From the NCBI RefSeq assembly GCF_014397245.1, contig NZ_JACLHY010000009.1:62001-126000 (forward strand): DNA of 64,000 bases, given 5' to 3'. A program made the position numbers and the translations under genes. The notes beneath the pieces are model-generated. The model ran no database searches. It was not told where the DNA came from and saw nothing but the letters and a program-made list of their open reading frames with translations. Of this stretch, positions 25,287-35,113 are shown piece after piece. The stretch's first letter is position 1. Each line of letters begins with the position of its first letter. This stretch comes from Arenibacter arenosicollis (lineage in GTDB: Bacteria; Bacteroidota; Bacteroidia; Flavobacteriales; Flavobacteriaceae).

Positions 25287-25358
25287 GAATAAAAGGTACT
25301 AGGTTAGCCATAAAACAAAACATTGTCACATTAATTAATTGGTAAATTCAAACCATTC

Positions 25359-26987
25359 CTAAACCTGAATCACCCCCAAATTAAAAGGCTTTTTAATAGG
25401 AGCATGGTTGGCTGCCGCTATGCCCATGGAAATATATTTCCGAGTGTCCAAAGGATCTATTACAGCGTCCGTCCATAAACGGGAGGCAGCATAATAGGGC
25501 GATATTTGGTTGTCATATCGCTGTTTTATTTTATTAAAAAGTTCGTTTTCTTGAGCCTCCGTTATCTTTTCTCCTTTTTTCTTTAGCGAAGCTGTTTCTA
25601 TCTGAAGTAATACTTTGGCGGCAGAATTACCGCTCATTACTGCTAATTCGGCACTGGGCCAAGCCACAATCAATCTTGGGTCATACGCTTTTCCGCACAT
25701 GGCATAATTTCCAGCCCCATAACTATTGCCTATAATAATGGTGAATTTAGGAACAACCGAATTACTCACTGCATTGACCATTTTTGCACCGTCCTTTATA
25801 ATTCCCCCATGCTCACTTTTACTACCCACCATAAATCCGGTAACGTCCTGTAAAAATACCAGAGGGATTTTCTTTTGGTTGCAATTGGCAATAAATCGGG
25901 TGGCCTTATCCGCAGAATCGGAATATATGACACCACCAAATTGCATTTCCCCATTTTTGGTTTTTACCACCTTGCGTTGATTTGCTACAATGCCCACAGC
26001 CCAACCGTCTATACGGGCGTATCCTGTAAGTATTGTTTTTCCATAGCCTTCCTTGTATTGTTCAAATTCGGAATTATCAACCAATCGCTTTATAATTTCC
26101 AACATATCGTATTGCTCCGTTCTTGATTTTGGGAGAATGCCATAGATGTCATCTTCCTTTTCCTTAGGTTTAATTGGAGTTATTCTATTGTACCCTGCCT
26201 TGTCATAGTCTCCTATTTTATCAACAATTTTCTTTATAGTATCCAAAGCATCTTTATCGTCTTTCGCCTTATAATCCGTAACCCCACTAATTTCACAATG
26301 AGTTGTTGCTCCCCCTAAGGTTTCATTGTCGATTAACTCCCCAATGGCAGCTTTTACCAGATAGCTACCAGCTAAAAAAATGCTTCCTGTCTTGTCCACT
26401 ATCAATGCCTCATCGCTCATGATAGGGAGATAGGCCCCACCTGCAACACAACTGCCCATAACAGCGGAAATTTGAGTAATCCCCATGCTGCTCATAATGG
26501 CGTTGTTTCTAAATATTCTTCCAAAGTGTTCCTTGTCCGGGAAAATTTCGTCCTGCATGGGAAGGTATACCCCGGCACTATCTACCAGGTATATTATGGG
26601 CAAGCGGTTTTCCATGGCAATTTCCTGTGCCCTTAGGTTTTTTTTTGCAGTAATCGGAAACCAGGCACCAGCCTTAACGGTAGCATCATTGGCCACAACG
26701 ATACATTGTTTGCCCTTTACATAGCCAATTTTTATAACCACGCCTCCAGACGGACATCCACCATGGGCTTCATACATTCCATCACCTACAAATGCCCCAA
26801 TTTCTATAGCATCCCTTCCCTTGTCCAATAGATAATCAATACGCTCACGGGCACTTAATTTGCCTTGGGCATGTTGTTTTTCAATTCGACTTTTTCCACC
26901 ACCAAGTTTTACCTTGGCAAGTCTATTTTTTAAATCTGATAGTAGTAATTTATTGTGGTCTTCGTTTTTGTTGAAGTTGATGTCCAT
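25359..26987 (-). CDS. Acyl-CoA carboxylase carboxyltransferase (beta) subunit, methylcrotonyl-CoA type
   Basis: The 542-residue protein is a biotin-dependent carboxyltransferase with the two crotonase-like halves. An N-terminal region (KLSARERIDYLLDKG) precedes LVDSAGVYLPMQ, oxyanion-hole GSCVAGGAYLPIMSDEALIV, FLAGSYLVKAA and, in the second half, FLQDVTGFMVGSKSE and GNSYGAGNYAMCGKAY. The Tyr-Leu-Pro-Met-Gln segment resembles 3-methylcrotonyl-CoA carboxylase (leucine breakdown) more than propionyl-CoA carboxylase; substrate remains an inference. The biotin carboxylase subunit is not in the window. Confidence 0.88.
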   Translation of the reverse strand: MDINFNKNEDHNKLLLSDLKNRLAKVKLGGGKSRIEKQHAQGKLSARERIDYLLDKGRDAIEIGAFVGDGMYEAHGGCPSGGVVIKIGYVKGKQCIVVANDATVKAGAWFPITAKKNLRAQEIAMENRLPIIYLVDSAGVYLPMQDEIFPDKEHFGRIFRNNAIMSSMGITQISAVMGSCVAGGAYLPIMSDEALIVDKTGSIFLAGSYLVKAAIGELIDNETLGGATTHCEISGVTDYKAKDDKDALDTIKKIVDKIGDYDKAGYNRITPIKPKEKEDDIYGILPKSRTEQYDMLEIIKRLVDNSEFEQYKEGYGKTILTGYARIDGWAVGIVANQRKVVKTKNGEMQFGGVIYSDSADKATRFIANCNQKKIPLVFLQDVTGFMVGSKSEHGGIIKDGAKMVNAVSNSVVPKFTIIIGNSYGAGNYAMCGKAYDPRLIVAWPSAELAVMSGNSAAKVLLQIETASLKKKGEKITEAQENELFNKIKQRYDNQISPYYAASRLWTDAVIDPLDTRKYISMGIAAANHAPIKKPFNLGVIQV

Positions 26988-27060
26988 GTTACGCTGGCTT
27001 TCTTTTGCGCAATAAAGATAAGGAGTTATATTTATTAACTTTAATTAAATCATATTCAAA

Positions 27061-28044
27061 ATGGGACAAAAAGTGAGATGGGGAATTATTGGCTTGGGCA
27101 ATATTGCCCGTAATTTTGTTAAGGACCTTGCCTTGGTAAATGAAGCTCAAATATATGCCGTCGCCTCTAGAGATATGGGCAAGGCCCAAGCATTTTCTAA
27201 GGAATACCAAGTGCCCAATGCTTTTGGGAGCTATAAAGAACTTTTCGATTGCAAGGAAGTTGATGTAGTCTATATTGCCACACCACACACCTTGCACTCA
27301 GAACTTACTATTATGGCCATGGATAACGGTAAACACGTGTTATGTGAAAAACCCATGGGTGTAAATAGGGTAGAGGTCCAAAAAATGATAGCGGCTGCGC
27401 AACGCAACAAAGTATTTTTAATGGAGGCCTTATGGAGTAGATTTAATCCTGCCATTAAAAAGGTAAAGGAGACGGTAGACTCTGGTGAAATAGGTTCATT
27501 GGCCTATTTACATGCAGATTTTGCCTTTTATGCCCTGGATAGGGATTTTGAAGGAAGGGTGTTGAATCCGAAACTTGCTGGAGGATCTTTATTGGACATC
27601 GGAATTTATCCTATTTTTTTAAGCTATTTGCTTCTTGGTAACCCGGATCAAATTTTATCTACTTCCAATTTTCACGCCAATGGTGCCGAAATACAGACTT
27701 CAATAATCTTTAAATACCCCAAGGCCCAGGCCATTTTATATTCTGGCTTTACCAGTAGATCCGAAATGAAAGCAGAAATTTCCGGGGAAAAAGGCACCAT
27801 ATATATTCCTGGCAGATGGCATGAGGCCCAAGGATTTACCATTGACAGAAATAATGAAAACGAAGAGATTAAGCTACCAACCACTGGAAGGGGGTATTAC
27901 TATGAAATTAATGAGGTGCATGCCTGTCTTAGCCAAGGTAAATTAGAAAGTGATCTTTGGAGCCATCAAAACAGTTTGGATTTAATAACCATAATGGACA
28001 CGGTGAGAAAGCAAAATGGAATAGTATTTCCTTTCGAGGAATAA
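27061..28044 (+). CDS. Gfo/Idh/MocA-family oxidoreductase
   Basis: The 327-residue NAD(P)-dependent oxidoreductase has an N-terminal Rossmann motif GIIGLGNIARNF and CEKPMGVN with the conserved Lys-Pro of the family. Its C-terminal alpha/beta domain includes the ALWSRFNPA and GGSLLDIGIYP segments of the trans-dihydrodiol dehydrogenase-like subgroup. It is divergent from the carboxylase gene, about 70 bases apart. The sugar or cyclitol substrate is not deducible. Confidence 0.87.
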   Translation: MGQKVRWGIIGLGNIARNFVKDLALVNEAQIYAVASRDMGKAQAFSKEYQVPNAFGSYKELFDCKEVDVVYIATPHTLHSELTIMAMDNGKHVLCEKPMGVNRVEVQKMIAAAQRNKVFLMEALWSRFNPAIKKVKETVDSGEIGSLAYLHADFAFYALDRDFEGRVLNPKLAGGSLLDIGIYPIFLSYLLLGNPDQILSTSNFHANGAEIQTSIIFKYPKAQAILYSGFTSRSEMKAEISGEKGTIYIPGRWHEAQGFTIDRNNENEEIKLPTTGRGYYYEINEVHACLSQGKLESDLWSHQNSLDLITIMDTVRKQNGIVFPFEE

Positions 28045-28115
28045 AAGGTATTAAACCCCAAGGGAAAATCTGAACCCCTATTAGGAAACAATCCATGGGT
28101 AGTGGTATTAAACTA

Positions 28116-28200
28116 GAAACCCCGCTAAACAGGCGGGATTCGTTCGACTATCGCATTTCAATGAGCCTGCGGCTTCTGAAATACGTGTTTCACGAATAAA
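28116..28200 (-). repeat. Dispersed intergenic repeat, copy 1 (inverted relative to copy 2)
   Basis: Read on the reverse strand: TTTATTCGTGAAACACGTAT at the start, then TTTCAGAAGCC, the shared core GAAATGCGATAGTCGAAC and a CCCGC/GCGGG hairpin ending in GGTTTC. The same blocks in the same order occur at 32873-32953 on the forward strand. Only a short T-run flanks it, so it may also act as a terminator for the oxidoreductase gene. Confidence 0.65.
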
Positions 28201-28272
28201 GTTTTTTGTATGATGATAAATTCTTGTAAAATTTACGATATTTGAGGCTCTACAAACCAAACCGATTAAAAC

Positions 28273-28455
28273 ATGGGAATGAATAAGAATACAGTGCTTG
28301 CTTGGGCAACCTTTATAATGATAATTGTAGGTCTTTCGCTAATTGCGTTGGGCGCTTTTAGATATGATGATGTAGCCGGATGGGGATTTGCCTCAGTTGG
28401 AATAGGTTTCTTCGCAATTGCTTGGGTTTTTAATGCATTAAAAGGAAGGGTATAG
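28273..28455 (+). CDS. CAL67264-family small membrane protein
   Basis: A 60-residue protein with two transmembrane helices, TFIMIIVGLSLIALGAF and FASVGIGFFAIAWVFNAL, separated by RYDDVAGWG. It matches the flavobacterial CAL67264 family by eye; function unknown. It precedes ettA on the same strand by 115 bases. Confidence 0.75.
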   Translation: MGMNKNTVLAWATFIMIIVGLSLIALGAFRYDDVAGWGFASVGIGFFAIAWVFNALKGRV

Positions 28456-28569
28456 GGTACTATAATGGGTTAAGGTTAATCTTAAGAATAGAACAGAATA
28501 CTGAAAACCCATATTGACTGACCCAACACTTCAAAATAAAATAATCAAAATTAATAATACATATATAAT

Positions 28570-30261
28570 ATGTCGGACGATAAGAAAGTGATTTTCTCCA
28601 TGTCCGGGGTTACCAAAACGTACAAAACTGCCAATACCCCGGTATTAAAGAATATTTATTTAAGCTTCTTTTATGGAGCAAAGATCGGAATTCTAGGTCT
28701 TAATGGTTCCGGTAAATCTACCTTGCTAAAAATAATAGCCGGTGTGGATAAGAACTTCCAGGGAGATGTAGTTTTTTCTCCAGGGTATAAGGTTGGATAT
28801 CTGGAGCAGGAACCACAATTGGATGAAAATAAAACAGTGCTGGAAGTAGTCAAGGAAGGAGTTGCCGAAACCGTTGCCATTTTGGATGAGTACAATAAGA
28901 TAAATGATATGTTCGGGCTTCCCGAAGTATATGAGGATGCAGATAAGATGCAAAAACTCATGGACAAGCAAGCGGAACTACAAGACAAAATAGACGCCAG
29001 CAATGCTTGGGAGCTGGACACCAAATTGGAAATAGCAATGGATGCCTTACGCACACCAGACCCCGATAAAAAAATTGGAATACTTTCCGGCGGTGAAAGG
29101 AGACGTGTTGCGCTTTGCCGATTATTGTTGCAAGAACCTGAAATTCTTTTGTTGGATGAGCCAACGAACCATTTGGATGCAGAATCCGTTCATTGGTTGG
29201 AGCATCATCTAGCGGAGTATAAAGGAACCGTTATTGCCGTAACCCACGATAGATATTTCTTGGATAATGTGGCCGGATGGATATTGGAATTGGACAGGGG
29301 AGAAGGTATTCCGTGGAAAGGGAACTACTCTAGCTGGTTAGATCAAAAATCCAAGCGTATGGCCCAAGAAAGCAAAACAGCCTCCAAAAGACAAAAAATA
29401 TTGGAGCGAGAGTTGGATTGGGTTAGACAAGGGGCAAAGGGCAGACAGACCAAACAAAAGGCCCGTTTGCAGAACTACGATAAATTAATGAGCCAGGACC
29501 AAAAACAACTGGATGAGAAACTGGAGATCTATATCCCAAACGGACCTCGATTGGGAACCAATGTTATTGAAGCCAATGGAGTAAGTAAGGCCTACGGGGA
29601 TAAATTACTTTATGAAGATTTGAACTTTAAATTGCCACAAGCGGGCATAGTAGGTATAATTGGCCCCAACGGGGCAGGTAAAACCACCATTTTCCGTATG
29701 ATAATGGGCGAGGAAAAACCGGACAAGGGCGAATTTGTGGTTGGAGACACAGCAAAAATTGCCTATGTAGATCAGAGTCATTCCAATATAGACCCTGAAA
29801 AAACTATCTGGCAGAATTTTAGTGATGAGCAGGAATTGATCATGATGGGAGGCAGACAGGTAAATTCCAGAGCCTATTTAAGTAGATTCAATTTTTCTGG
29901 TAGTGAGCAGAACAAGAAAGTGGATATGCTTTCCGGTGGTGAGCGTAACCGTTTGCATTTGGCCATGACCTTAAAAGAGGAAGGTAACGTACTACTTTTA
30001 GATGAGCCAACAAACGATTTGGATGTAAATACCTTAAGGGCCTTGGAAGAAGGTCTCGAAAATTTTGCCGGATGTGCGGTAGTTATTTCCCACGACAGAT
30101 GGTTCCTGGATAGGGTTTGCACCCATATTTTATCGTTTGAAGGGGATTCCCAAGTATACTTCTTTGAAGGTTCTTTCTCTGAATACGAAGAAAATAAAAA
30201 GAAACGTTTAGGGGGCGATTTAATACCTAAGCGACTAAAATACAAGAAGTTAATACGTTAG
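28570..30261 (+). CDS. ettA: Energy-dependent translational throttle protein EttA (ABC-F)
   Basis: A 563-residue ABC-F ATPase with two nucleotide-binding domains and no membrane segment. Walker A GLNGSGKSTL and GPNGAGKTTI; signatures LSGGERRRVAL and LSGGERNRLHLA; Walker B LLLDEPTNHLD and LLLDEPTNDLD. The linker between them carries the basic region RQGAKGRQTKQKARLQNYD. In E. coli EttA binds the ribosomal E site and gates entry into elongation according to the ATP/ADP ratio. Length and layout match the EttA subfamily. A strong terminator follows. Confidence 0.93.
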   Translation: MSDDKKVIFSMSGVTKTYKTANTPVLKNIYLSFFYGAKIGILGLNGSGKSTLLKIIAGVDKNFQGDVVFSPGYKVGYLEQEPQLDENKTVLEVVKEGVAETVAILDEYNKINDMFGLPEVYEDADKMQKLMDKQAELQDKIDASNAWELDTKLEIAMDALRTPDPDKKIGILSGGERRRVALCRLLLQEPEILLLDEPTNHLDAESVHWLEHHLAEYKGTVIAVTHDRYFLDNVAGWILELDRGEGIPWKGNYSSWLDQKSKRMAQESKTASKRQKILERELDWVRQGAKGRQTKQKARLQNYDKLMSQDQKQLDEKLEIYIPNGPRLGTNVIEANGVSKAYGDKLLYEDLNFKLPQAGIVGIIGPNGAGKTTIFRMIMGEEKPDKGEFVVGDTAKIAYVDQSHSNIDPEKTIWQNFSDEQELIMMGGRQVNSRAYLSRFNFSGSEQNKKVDMLSGGERNRLHLAMTLKEEGNVLLLDEPTNDLDVNTLRALEEGLENFAGCAVVISHDRWFLDRVCTHILSFEGDSQVYFFEGSFSEYEENKKKRLGGDLIPKRLKYKKLIR

Positions 30262-30279
30262 TTCAGAGGATTACTAATA

Positions 30280-30323
30280 AAAACGCTGTTTCTATAATCG
30301 AGATGATTAAGAAACAGCGTTTT
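30280..30323. terminator. Bidirectional terminator after ettA
   Basis: AAAACGCTGTTTCT pairs with AGAAACAGCGTTTT around a 16-base loop, between convergent genes. Confidence 0.85.
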
Positions 30324-30379
30324 ATGTTTTAAAAGGTTCTGGATTTTATGTTAACCAATATGGTTTTTCAGAACATCCA

Positions 30380-31180
30380 TTAATAATCTTCCTTAGGATA
30401 CCAATCCAATTGTACTACTTCAATATTGGAATCCTTTTCATTTACCAATTTTTTAAACTTAACAACGTCTCCAACATCTGGCTTACCCCTATAATGATAA
30501 GGATATACTTGTTTTGGCTTAAACTCAGCTACGGCATCCGCTGCACTTTCAACGGTCATTGTATAAGGAAGGTTCATACAGACAAAGGCCTTATCTATAT
30601 TTTGTAGAGCGCGCATTTCAGGAATATCCTCGGTATCGCCGGAAAAATATATACGTTGATCATTTTTACTGAGCACATACCCATTGCCTCTTCCCTTGGT
30701 ATGAAAATCTTTAGCTTCTTCACGTAGATTGTACATGGGTATCGCTTCGATATTAATTCCATAACGTTCTTTTGAGTCCCCATTATTCAGAATGTCCAGT
30801 TGTGGAGTAAATTCGGCTGGAATCTTATCGGCTACTGCTTGTGGTACAATTATTTTGGCCTTACCGGTATTTAAAGCCTGCAGTGTTTCCAAGCTAAAAT
30901 GGTCACCATGAATGTCGGTAATCAATATAAGGTCTGGCTCCTCGACATTGGCAAAGGCATCCTTGCCTCCAACAGGATCAACGTAAATGATTGTACCATC
31001 CCAATCCAAAACTGCCGTGGCGTGTTCTATTGGTGTAATATTAAGACCTGAAGCCGTGTTTTCGGCCACAAGATTAACAACTTCCTCCATTACTGGAGCT
31101 GACTTGGATTTTTCCTTGCATCCCAGTGACAAAAAACCTGTTAGGGAAACCAAGGCAATAATATAATTTGAATACCGCAT
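30380..31180 (-). CDS. MBL-fold metallo-hydrolase lipoprotein
   Basis: The 266-residue protein starts with a lipoprotein signal (lipobox LSLGC) and has an UlaG/UPF0173-like MBL fold: HATAVLDWDGTIIYVDPVGG, DIHGDHFSLETL (metal ligands), IYFSGDTEDIPEM and YPYHYRGKPD. It is probably an envelope-anchored hydrolase of unknown substrate. The GNAT gene lies 12 bases upstream on the same strand, so the two form a likely operon. It is a distant relative of the cytosolic UPF0173 gene at 18.9 kb but not its tandem copy. Confidence 0.83.
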   Translation of the reverse strand: MRYSNYIIALVSLTGFLSLGCKEKSKSAPVMEEVVNLVAENTASGLNITPIEHATAVLDWDGTIIYVDPVGGKDAFANVEEPDLILITDIHGDHFSLETLQALNTGKAKIIVPQAVADKIPAEFTPQLDILNNGDSKERYGINIEAIPMYNLREEAKDFHTKGRGNGYVLSKNDQRIYFSGDTEDIPEMRALQNIDKAFVCMNLPYTMTVESAADAVAEFKPKQVYPYHYRGKPDVGDVVKFKKLVNEKDSNIEVVQLDWYPKEDY

Positions 31181-31192
31181 GATTAGAATATT

Positions 31193-31657
31193 TTAATTTA
31201 TTAATAGTTCCATTTTAATGTCACTCCTGGCGTAGGGTAGATTTTTTTCAATTTCAACCTCTATAAAGCCATGTTTCTTATAAATATAGAGGGCATTTTC
31301 CAACTTGGTATTGGAGTACAAAATTAATTTCTTCCATCTCTTTTGTTTCGCAAGGTCAATAGCAAAACCTAGAAGTGTCTGACCAATTTTTAACCCCTGA
31401 TAATTTGGATCTACCGCCATTTTACCCAATTCATATTCATTGGGGCCCATTTTTAGCAATGCAAAACAACCCACTAAATCATCATTGTACTGGGCAAAAT
31501 AAATATATCCGCCCTTATCTATTATGTTGGCCTCACAATTTTCCAAAAGAATGGCGTCTTTTGGTTCAACATAAAAATATTTTTCCAACCATGCTACATT
31601 AAGTTCCTTAAACCTTTTGGCATAGCTGGATTTAAAGGGGACTATTTTTAAATCCAT
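31193..31657 (-). CDS. GNAT-family N-acetyltransferase
   Basis: The 154-residue protein has the GNAT fold: ELGKMAVDPNYQGLKIGQTLLGFAID contains the acetyl-CoA pyrophosphate-binding loop, followed by KKLILYSNTKLENALYIYKKHGFIEVE. Acceptor unknown. It is read first in a two-gene operon with the MBL lipoprotein. Confidence 0.87.
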   Translation of the reverse strand: MDLKIVPFKSSYAKRFKELNVAWLEKYFYVEPKDAILLENCEANIIDKGGYIYFAQYNDDLVGCFALLKMGPNEYELGKMAVDPNYQGLKIGQTLLGFAIDLAKQKRWKKLILYSNTKLENALYIYKKHGFIEVEIEKNLPYARSDIKMELLIN

Positions 31658-31829
31658 ATCAGCAAAATCACCAAATTCCTAAGGTTAAGGTAAGAATTTT
31701 GGATTCTTTGTGATAAAATTTATTTTTTTTTAACTAAAAAAATCTAAAATCCAAACTTGATCGTATATAGAGTGTTACAAACAAATAATTTTAAGGCTAA
31801 AAAAAATTAAATAATTAATAATTACAATT

Positions 31830-32717
31830 ATGACTGAAACAAAAAGTAATAATGGATTGAAGGTTATAGCAGGTTTATTAGGTGTTATTTTACTTGGTGT
31901 AATCATTTACACAGTAAGTTTATATCAAGATAAACAAAAGAACACTGCATTACTTACAAAAGAAAAAGAATTGGTTGTTGAAGACCTGACCAGTTTAAAA
32001 TCAGAATACGACAAAGCTATCTTGGAAAGTAATGCTACCAACGAAGAATTGGTTTCTGCTAGAGATAACATTGCAAAATACATTGATTCTGTTAAGACTA
32101 TGAAATCTGATATTGCAAGTCTTTATCGTTACAGAAAGCAAGTAGGTATTTTAACAAAAGAAAGAGAGCAATTAATAAGAAAAGTAGATTCTTTAACCAG
32201 ATCTAATACTTTCTTGGCAATGCAAAGGGACAGTACTTATGTTGAATTGGAAAAACAAACAGTTTTCAACGATTCATTGGTAGTACAGAACACTCAGTTG
32301 GCAGATGTAGTTTCAAAAGGGTCAGCTTTAAATCTATCTAAATTTTCTGTTGACGCGGTTAAAGAAAGAACTAGTGGTAAACTGGTATCTACTTCTAGAG
32401 CTAAGGCTACTGACAAATTAAAAGTTTGTTTTACTGTAGCTGATAACGTAATTGCACAAGCTGGTGACAGACAATTCTTTATTGAAGTTTTAGATCCACA
32501 AGGAAATGTACTTGGAGAAAGTTTCTCTAAAACAAGTGATTCTGGAGCTTCTGTAACTTACAGTAAAGGAACCGATTTCTACTATGAGAACCGTTCTTTG
32601 GATGTATGTGATTTCATTGACAAGCCAGCTGGAGAATTCCAAAAAGGGAATTATATGGTAAATGTCTATGACAATGGTTTAAAATTATTGGGAACTTCCA
32701 AGTTTCAATTGAAATAA
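31830..32717 (+). CDS. Membrane-anchored coiled-coil protein of unknown function
   Basis: The 295-residue protein has one N-terminal transmembrane helix (about 10-30; VIAGLLGVILLGVIIYTVSL), an extended coiled coil (about 35-165), and a C-terminal beta-rich domain (about 175-295; LKVCFTVADNVIAQAGDRQF, FFIEVLDPQGNVLGES). The likely topology places the coil and beta domain in the periplasm. I do not recognise a named family, though such proteins are common in flavobacteria. Codon usage looks highly biased (frequent AGA, TTA, GTT), hinting at high expression, and a very strong terminator follows. Confidence 0.7.
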   Translation: MTETKSNNGLKVIAGLLGVILLGVIIYTVSLYQDKQKNTALLTKEKELVVEDLTSLKSEYDKAILESNATNEELVSARDNIAKYIDSVKTMKSDIASLYRYRKQVGILTKEREQLIRKVDSLTRSNTFLAMQRDSTYVELEKQTVFNDSLVVQNTQLADVVSKGSALNLSKFSVDAVKERTSGKLVSTSRAKATDKLKVCFTVADNVIAQAGDRQFFIEVLDPQGNVLGESFSKTSDSGASVTYSKGTDFYYENRSLDVCDFIDKPAGEFQKGNYMVNVYDNGLKLLGTSKFQLK

Positions 32718-32740
32718 TAGTAACACTACCCATTTAACTA

Positions 32741-32770
32741 AAAGGCCAATCCGTATGGATTGGCCTTTTT
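32741..32770 (+). terminator. Strong rho-independent terminator
   Basis: AAAGGCCAATCC-GTAT-GGATTGGCCTTT is a perfect 12-base-pair hairpin followed by T residues, 24 bases after the stop of the coiled-coil gene. Confidence 0.92.
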
Positions 32771-33119
32771 TATTCTAGAGGGGTGAATACCCCGAGACTT
32801 GTCTCGTTAGTAAGTGGCTAAAGTTTGAAAACGTGTTCCTTTAAAATGCTCCGTGGGCTTGCCCCGGAGAAATTTACTCGTGAGACCCGTATTTCAAAAG
32901 CCCCAAATTGGAATGCGATAGTCGAACTAACCCCGCCGATAAGGCGGGGTTTCTTGTTTAATTACCCCAATCCTTGGATCGGGACCTTAAATGGGGAGCA
33001 GTGATTGGCTTGGGATTTAATTCCCTTTATCAATTAACTAATCCAGCTAAAACAGCGGGATATATAGGTCTGATACCAGGCAACTCGCTTCGAGGATTTT
33101 TACTTATTTACTTCTGGCA
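32771..33119. other. Hairpin-rich intergenic region
   Basis: Beyond the terminator the gap holds the short hairpin CGAGAC-TT-GTCTCG (32793-32806), the hairpin CTCCGTGGGCTTGCCCCGGAG (32849-32869), and the second copy of the dispersed repeat (32873-32953). No open frame of interest is seen. The rest, up to the fumC stop, appears featureless. Confidence 0.55.
32873..32953 (+). repeat. Dispersed intergenic repeat, copy 2
   Basis: TTTACTCGTGAGACCCGTAT, TTTCAAAAGCC, the core GGAATGCGATAGTCGAAC and a perfect terminal hairpin AACCCCGCC-GATAA-GGCGGGGTT. The blocks match copy 1 (28116-28200, opposite strand) in order and spacing, with scattered substitutions and the hairpin better preserved here. Confidence 0.7.
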
Positions 33120-34517
33120 TTAATCCAAGGTACCTACCATATCTTCAGGTTTTACCCACTCATCGTATTCCTCTGCGCTAACATATCCCAAATTTATAGC
33201 CTCCTCCTTTAAAGTAGTCCCATTTTTATGGGCAGTATTCGCTATTTCCGCAGCCTTATAATAACCAATCTTTGTGTTTAATGCAGTAACTAACATTAAG
33301 GAGTTATTTAGAAGTTGCTTTATTACATCGTGGTTTGGTTCTATACCAACGGCACAATTCTCGTCGAAACTAACACAGGCATCGCCAATCAATTGTGCAG
33401 ACTGTAAAATATTCGCCGCCATCATGGGTTTAAAAACATTCAGTTCATAATGGCCCTGTGTTCCACCTACACTTATGGCAACGTCGTTCCCCATTACTTG
33501 TGCACACACCATGGTCAAGGCTTCACATTGGGTAGGATTTACTTTTCCTGGCATAATGGAACTACCTGGTTCGTTCGCCGGAATAATAATTTCTCCAATG
33601 CCTGATCTTGGACCTGATGCCATCATTCTAATGTCATTGGCTATTTTATTAAGTGCTACAGCCAACTGTTTTAAAGCACCGTGGCTTTCTACAATGGCAT
33701 CATGGGCCGCCAAGGCCTCGAATTTGTTCTCGGCTGTTTTAAAAGGTAGCCCGGTAAATCTGGCTATATATTGTGAAACCAACACATCATAGCCCTTAGG
33801 AGCATTCAAGCCAGTTCCTACCGCCGTACCGCCAAGTGCCAACTCACTTAAGTGATCTAAAGTGTTGTTCAAAGCTTTCAATCCATGGTCCAATTGGGAA
33901 ACATAACCCGAAATTTCCTGTCCCAAGGTTAGGGGAGTGGCATCCATTAAATGCGTACGTCCAATTTTTACAACCTTGGCAAATTCTTTTGCCTTTTTAT
34001 CCAAGGTGTTTCTTAGTTGTGTAACGCCCGGAATAGTAACTTCAATAATTTTTTTATAGGCAGCAATATGCATCCCAGTGGGGAAGGTATCATTGGACGA
34101 CTGGGATTTGTTCACATCGTCATTGGGCTGAATGGTTTTTTCACCTTCACCGATTTTCTTTCCGGCAAGCTCATGGGCTCTATTGGCAATAACCTCATTT
34201 ACGTTCATATTACTTTGTGTTCCCGAACCGGTCTGCCAAATCACCAAAGGAAATTGGTCATCGTGGTTTCCTTCTAAAATCTCATCACAAACCTGAGCAA
34301 TACGGTCTCTTTTTTCTTCGGAAAGTACGCCTAATTCATGGTTGGCGTAGGCCGCCGCTTTTTTTAAATAGGCAAATCCATAAACTATATCCAATGGCAT
34401 TGAAGCCGCTGGACCAATTTTGAAATTATTTCTTGAGCGTTCGGTCTGCGCTCCCCAGTATTTGTTGGACGGCACTTTAACCTCGCCCATGGTATCCTTT
34501 TCTATACGGTATTCCAT
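33120..34517 (-). CDS. fumC: Fumarate hydratase class II
   Basis: The 465-residue protein is a class II fumarase, hydrating fumarate to L-malate in the TCA cycle without an iron-sulfur cluster. The fumarase/aspartase signature [15 protein letters not shown] is present, as are [14 protein letters not shown], the QSSNDTFPT substrate-site segment and [12 protein letters not shown]. Length is normal. A TAAATTTG octamer (reverse strand, 34545-34552) lies about 28 bases before the ATG and may be the -7 box. Confidence 0.94.
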   Translation of the reverse strand: MEYRIEKDTMGEVKVPSNKYWGAQTERSRNNFKIGPAASMPLDIVYGFAYLKKAAAYANHELGVLSEEKRDRIAQVCDEILEGNHDDQFPLVIWQTGSGTQSNMNVNEVIANRAHELAGKKIGEGEKTIQPNDDVNKSQSSNDTFPTGMHIAAYKKIIEVTIPGVTQLRNTLDKKAKEFAKVVKIGRTHLMDATPLTLGQEISGYVSQLDHGLKALNNTLDHLSELALGGTAVGTGLNAPKGYDVLVSQYIARFTGLPFKTAENKFEALAAHDAIVESHGALKQLAVALNKIANDIRMMASGPRSGIGEIIIPANEPGSSIMPGKVNPTQCEALTMVCAQVMGNDVAISVGGTQGHYELNVFKPMMAANILQSAQLIGDACVSFDENCAVGIEPNHDVIKQLLNNSLMLVTALNTKIGYYKAAEIANTAHKNGTTLKEEAINLGYVSAEEYDEWVKPEDMVGTLD

Positions 34518-34674
34518 AATTTAAATTGAGTTTATTGATAATTACAAATTTACGTTTATCTACTTAAGTAATAAAATATCCAAATTAGTTTATCGAGTGT
34601 ACGCTACTTCTTCAGGACAATATGCAGCCATTAAATATCTGCACAGTCCTTAAATAATACAGGGCAGTGACGTA

Positions 34675-35088
34675 CTATTTTTGATCCAAAAATTTTGACT
34701 TTAATTCAGCAGTGGGAATCATGCACGCTTCTTTTTTGCCATACCAGTGATATCTGTTTCTAGCCACATAGTCATATACCCAATTCCTAATCTTTTCCGG
34801 AATCCATTCCAATACGCTAGTCAATCCCCAAGCACCCCCAAAAGATTGCGCAATTTTTAGTGCAGCTGTAGATTTGGTATAGTAGGCCACTCCTGGTTCT
34901 ATAAGAATAATTGAATCAACCACAGAAGTGTCTATTCCACGTTCTTGGGCTAATTTTTGCCCAATTTCGCTTTGTAAGGCAGCAAACTTAAAATCGTTAC
35001 GGGTATCGTGTTTAATTACGTATTGCACGGACCTATTGCAGAGGTTACAAACCCCGTCAAATAGAATTATTTTTTTGTTTTCAATCAT
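34675..35088 (-). CDS. DCC-family thiol-disulfide oxidoreductase
   Basis: The 137-residue protein belongs to the DUF393/DCC family: ILFDGVCNLCNRSVQYVIKHD contains the eponymous DxxCxxC motif, and the end reads VARNRYHWYGKK. Predicted thioredoxin-like, cytosolic; substrate unknown. It lies about 25 bases downstream of the MutS2-like gene on the same strand and could be co-transcribed. Confidence 0.88.
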   Translation of the reverse strand: MIENKKIILFDGVCNLCNRSVQYVIKHDTRNDFKFAALQSEIGQKLAQERGIDTSVVDSIILIEPGVAYYTKSTAALKIAQSFGGAWGLTSVLEWIPEKIRNWVYDYVARNRYHWYGKKEACMIPTAELKSKFLDQK

Positions 35089-35113
35089 TTCAGTAGAGGT
35101 GCGACCCCTTTTT

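Noticed and set aside
26989-27297. 102-codon reverse frame over the Gfo/Idh/MocA start
   Set aside because: It covers the start and Rossmann motif of a clear oxidoreductase on the other strand and has no domain of its own.
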